A stretch of DNA of 64,000 nt from Halobacillus massiliensis (GTDB lineage Bacteria > Bacillota > Bacilli > Bacillales > Halobacillaceae): positions 248,001 through 312,000 of the forward strand of contig NZ_LT800499.1 in NCBI RefSeq assembly GCF_900166625.1, written 5' to 3'. Of the stretch, positions 61,282 to 64,000 are shown one piece after another. Below the pieces are notes generated by a model. The model searched no databases. It saw nothing but the letters and a program-made list of their open reading frames with translations, and was not told the origin of the DNA. A program made the position numbers and the translations under genes. How positions within the stretch are numbered: the first letter of the stretch is position 1; each line of letters opens with the position of its first letter.

Positions 61282-63201
61282 GTGAAGCAGATGGATGTTT
61301 ATCATAACAGTTTCGACCCAAAATACAGAGAACCCTTTGGGGCTGCCCCAAAAGGATCCAATGTAACACTTACAATTGACGTGCCGAACCGTCAGAATGT
61401 TTCGCGTGTTGTGCTTCATTACATCTACGATAAAACTGATAAAGAACATACCATCGAAATGGATGTCTATAGTGAAGAACACCAGAACAATTCTTTTGAA
61501 GCTACAATCGAAATGCCTGAGGAGCCTCAGCTTGTTTGGTACTATTTTGAAATTGTGACAAAGGATAAGAGCTTTTATTATGGCAGGGTAAATATTGAAG
61601 AAAGCGGGGAAGGGACACTTTACGAGCAGGTGCCTCCTTCCTGGCAGATTACAGTCTATGATGCCGATTATGATACACCGTCATGGTGGCGTCATTCAAC
61701 GATGTATCAAATATTCCCCGACAGGTTTTACAGAGAGGGGCCGCCTGATTTAAGCAAGGCGCCGAAAACAAGCCTCATGCACTCCCACTGGGAAAATGAT
61801 CCCTACTATATCCGCGATGAAGACGGAGGAGTTGTACGCTGGGATTTTTTTGGAGGAACACTTCAGGGCATTATTCAAAAGCTTGATTATATTCAATCCC
61901 TGGGTACAACGGTTATATATTTGAATCCTATTTTTGAAGCAGAAAGCAATCACCGGTATGATACTGGCGATTACCATTCAATTGACCCCCTTCTTGGAAC
62001 GAAAGAAGACTTTGAAGAGCTGATTCGTAAAGCCGAAGGGCTTGGAATGGAAGTTATGCTTGATGGGGTATTCAATCACACAGGAAGCAACAGTATCTAC
62101 TTCAACCAAAAAGGAGAATATGATTCCCTGGGAGCCTATCAGTCACAAGACTCTCCTTATTATCCGTGGTACCAGTTTCATAGCTTTCCAGATGAATATG
62201 AAGCCTGGTGGGGAGTAGGTACACTGCCGACGATTAACAAGGATGAAAAAAGTTTTCAGAATTTTCTCATTCATGACAAAGACAGCGTCCTTAAAACATG
62301 GCAGAAATCCGGACTAAACCATTGGCGGCTTGATGTAGCCGATGAATTAACGGATGATATCATCCGTCAGATCTATCAGCAAATTAAGCAGAAGAATTCT
62401 TCAAGCGTGCTCCTCGGTGAAGTCTGGGAGGATGCTACTAACAAAATAGGACATGGAAAAAGACGGGAATACTTCCTTGGCGGGGTGCTTGATTCTGTAA
62501 TGAACTATCCCCTGCGTGATTTAATGCTAGGTTTTGTACAAGGAGAAGTGGATGCTCTCTATATTCATAGACGTCTGAAGACGTTGCAGGAACATTACCC
62601 AAAGGCGAACTTTTTCTCGCTTATGAATATGCTCTCCAGTCATGATGTGGAGAGAGTCCTAACGATGCTTGATAATTTTCTGCCTGAGGAAATGGAAGAG
62701 GAAGAGCGCAAAGAAACGATATACGCTCAAGTAAAAGCTCTTAGTCTATGGCTCTATGTTTTCCCAGGAGTTCCTTCTCTTTACTACGGCGATGAAGCGG
62801 GAGTAACCGGAGGGAGTGATCCGGATAATCGCAAACCTTACCCGTGGGGAAGAGAAGATGAAGAACTTCTCTCATGGTATAAAACCATAGGGTCCTGGAG
62901 AAAGGATCATCAAGCCTTGAGGACGGGAAGCTGGAATGCTTACGCCCCTCATCAGGACATCTATGCATTTGAACGCTCGATTGATAATAATGTAGATTAT
63001 TTCGGAGATGAAGCAGCGAATGAGCATCTGATTTACGTATTTAACCGAAATCTCCACGAATCCATTGAGTTTACCTTGCCTGCACGCAAGGGGAAATGGC
63101 AGCACCTGGAGAATAAAAAGCGGATTTTTAAAGCAAAAGACGACAAACTCACTCTATCGCTTCAACCCTCAGAATCCATGCTTCTGCGTCATATGCATTA
63201 A
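61282..63201 (+). CDS. GH13_20 alpha-glycosidase (cyclomaltodextrinase/neopullulanase/maltogenic amylase type)
   Basis: A 639-residue enzyme. An N-terminal beta-domain (about 1-125) precedes the barrel, as in GH13_20. Catalytic residues are Asp in WRLDVADEL, Glu in LLGEVWEDA and Asp in LSSHDVERV; YLNPIFEAESNHRYDTGDY is a subfamily marker. It has no signal peptide, so it acts on internal maltodextrins or debranched glycogen limit products. GTG 61282 follows AAGGAGG. It is the last gene of the operon. Confidence 0.93.
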   Translation: MKQMDVYHNSFDPKYREPFGAAPKGSNVTLTIDVPNRQNVSRVVLHYIYDKTDKEHTIEMDVYSEEHQNNSFEATIEMPEEPQLVWYYFEIVTKDKSFYYGRVNIEESGEGTLYEQVPPSWQITVYDADYDTPSWWRHSTMYQIFPDRFYREGPPDLSKAPKTSLMHSHWENDPYYIRDEDGGVVRWDFFGGTLQGIIQKLDYIQSLGTTVIYLNPIFEAESNHRYDTGDYHSIDPLLGTKEDFEELIRKAEGLGMEVMLDGVFNHTGSNSIYFNQKGEYDSLGAYQSQDSPYYPWYQFHSFPDEYEAWWGVGTLPTINKDEKSFQNFLIHDKDSVLKTWQKSGLNHWRLDVADELTDDIIRQIYQQIKQKNSSSVLLGEVWEDATNKIGHGKRREYFLGGVLDSVMNYPLRDLMLGFVQGEVDALYIHRRLKTLQEHYPKANFFSLMNMLSSHDVERVLTMLDNFLPEEMEEEERKETIYAQVKALSLWLYVFPGVPSLYYGDEAGVTGGSDPDNRKPYPWGREDEELLSWYKTIGSWRKDHQALRTGSWNAYAPHQDIYAFERSIDNNVDYFGDEAANEHLIYVFNRNLHESIEFTLPARKGKWQHLENKKRIFKAKDDKLTLSLQPSESMLLRHMH

Positions 63202-63205
63202 TAAT

Positions 63206-63236
63206 AAGGCCAGCCCGTTATGGGCTGGCCTTTTGA
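63206..63236 (+). terminator. rho-independent terminator of the glycogen operon
   Basis: AAGGCCAGCCC and GGGCTGGCCTT with a 5-base loop and a short T-run. Confidence 0.85.
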
Positions 63237-63297
63237 AGGTTTTAGAGAAAGGAGAAAAACAGTTCTGTTTACATGAATTTAAAGGAGCAAGGCCTTC

Positions 63298-64000
63298 TTA
63301 TTCGAATGTACCTGTAACCATTGGCTTTTTTTGTTGAACCATAATCTGTCCCATCGCGATAACTGTATCAATTTCAAGGGTAGTTTCATCTAATAGCACC
63401 ATATCTGCATCCTTACTTTCCTCAATTTTCCCTTTATTTTGCAGACCTAGAATACGAGCAGGGTTGGAAGTGATCAGCTTTAAGGCATCTGCTATATCAA
63501 TTCCATACTTGATGGTATCGAGAAAGGCTTCGTACAGAGAACTTATTTTTCCAACTTTCAACCCAATTAGTTCTCCTTTCTTATTAAAGTCAGGCAGGCT
63601 GCCCTGGGCATCAGAGGTAAACGTCATCTGCTCGATTGGAACACCGGCATTAAGCATTTCCCGTACAGCACGGCTGCACTTTACTTCCCCGTCCTCTAAA
63701 AATTTAGGAATTGTACTAGTCGTGAAATCTACATATCCTCCTTTCTTAGCAAATTGAATGCCAGCTTCAAAAAGTTCTTTTGTTCGGTTAATATGTGTTG
63801 GATAAAATTGAGTGATCGGTATATCTGTCTCTTCTACAATTCGTTCAATAAGTTTTAAATGGGATGGACTGTCGCCTATATGAATATTGACAATTCCTTT
63901 TTTGCCGGCGAGCATACCGCCAATCCGTGCCTGGGAAGCAATTCTGGCTAACTCCGAAATGCTTGGCTGTGAAGACCTGTGATCCGCAATGGCGATTTCC
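63298..64000 (-). CDS. iadA: beta-aspartyl (isoaspartyl) dipeptidase, 5' end outside window
   Basis: The C-terminal 233 residues of an amidohydrolase-fold dipeptidase that removes L-isoaspartyl from damaged peptides. The frame stays open from 63915 to the edge (EIAIADHRSSQPSISELARIA), so the gene starts beyond 64000. NIHIGD, THINRT and TSDAQGSLPDF carry the expected metal ligand His, His and catalytic Asp. It converges on the glycogen operon. Confidence 0.92.
   Translation of the reverse strand, partial: EIAIADHRSSQPSISELARIASQARIGGMLAGKKGIVNIHIGDSPSHLKLIERIVEETDIPITQFYPTHINRTKELFEAGIQFAKKGGYVDFTTSTIPKFLEDGEVKCSRAVREMLNAGVPIEQMTFTSDAQGSLPDFNKKGELIGLKVGKISSLYEAFLDTIKYGIDIADALKLITSNPARILGLQNKGKIEESKDADMVLLDETTLEIDTVIAMGQIMVQQKKPMVTGTFE

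Overview
The window looks like core chromosome of a low-to-mid GC, Gram-positive, spore-forming member of the Bacillaceae, most likely a moderately halophilic genus such as Halobacillus or a close relative. This is inferred from the gene set (YjcZ, YuiD, YqjF, YihY, a DesKR/Des module, lysine and SAM riboswitches, pgs/cap poly-gamma-glutamate genes, glgBCDAP), strong AAGGAGG-type ribosome binding sites and frequent TTG/GTG starts. No transposase, phage gene, tRNA, rRNA or CRISPR array was found.

Layout. 1-4.7 kb: small housekeeping or unknown genes (DUF6241, YjcZ, nucleotidyltransferase, DUF985 cupin, SpoIIAA-like, YqjF, CBS). 4.9-11.2 kb: a sigma-54 activator followed by its likely target operon for 3-hydroxybutyrate/ketone-body use (scoA, scoB, 3-hydroxybutyrate dehydrogenase, thiolase, GntP-type permease), with a clear -24/-12 promoter and three matching 16-bp inverted repeats. 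12-13.1 kb: branched-chain aminotransferase. 13.4-20 kb, minus strand: operon of three M20 metallohydrolases, a multidomain regulator and an AbgT transporter, suited to scavenging N-acyl, p-aminobenzoyl or N-carbamoyl amino acids. 20.2-22.5 kb: YuiD, an 82-bp tandem repeat and dapA under a lysine riboswitch. 22.7-29.9 kb: TraB-family membrane protein, secreted pullulanase, DUF4395, YihY and an M48 protease. 29.9-32.7 kb: the membrane-fluidity module desR-desK-des. 32.9-39.6 kb: YfcC transporter, FMN-dependent alpha-hydroxyacid oxidase, a frameshifted ribokinase, a SAM riboswitch with a MetE-like methyltransferase and a HEAT-like protein, and a flavodoxin-fold reductase. 40.2-42.3 kb: EcsAB-like ABC transporter. 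42.5-47.4 kb: pgsB-pgsC-pgsA-capD, for capsular poly-gamma-glutamate. 47.6-51.8 kb: murQ with a sugar ABC importer behind a promoter with a downstream cre-like site. 53.1-63.2 kb: glgB-glgC-glgD-glgA-glgP plus a GH13 cyclomaltodextrinase-like enzyme, a nearly complete glycogen synthesis and breakdown locus. 63.3 kb to the right edge: iadA, cut by the window.

The most unusual signal is a dispersed, non-coding, highly structured repeat. It occurs in two subfamilies (A and B) with about 14 complete or decayed copies in intergenic gaps. Two helices differ in sequence between A and B but keep pairing, while the internal loop between them is unchanged. Three times an A and a B copy sit back to back around a related spacer of about 45 bp, making a composite unit of about 410 bp.
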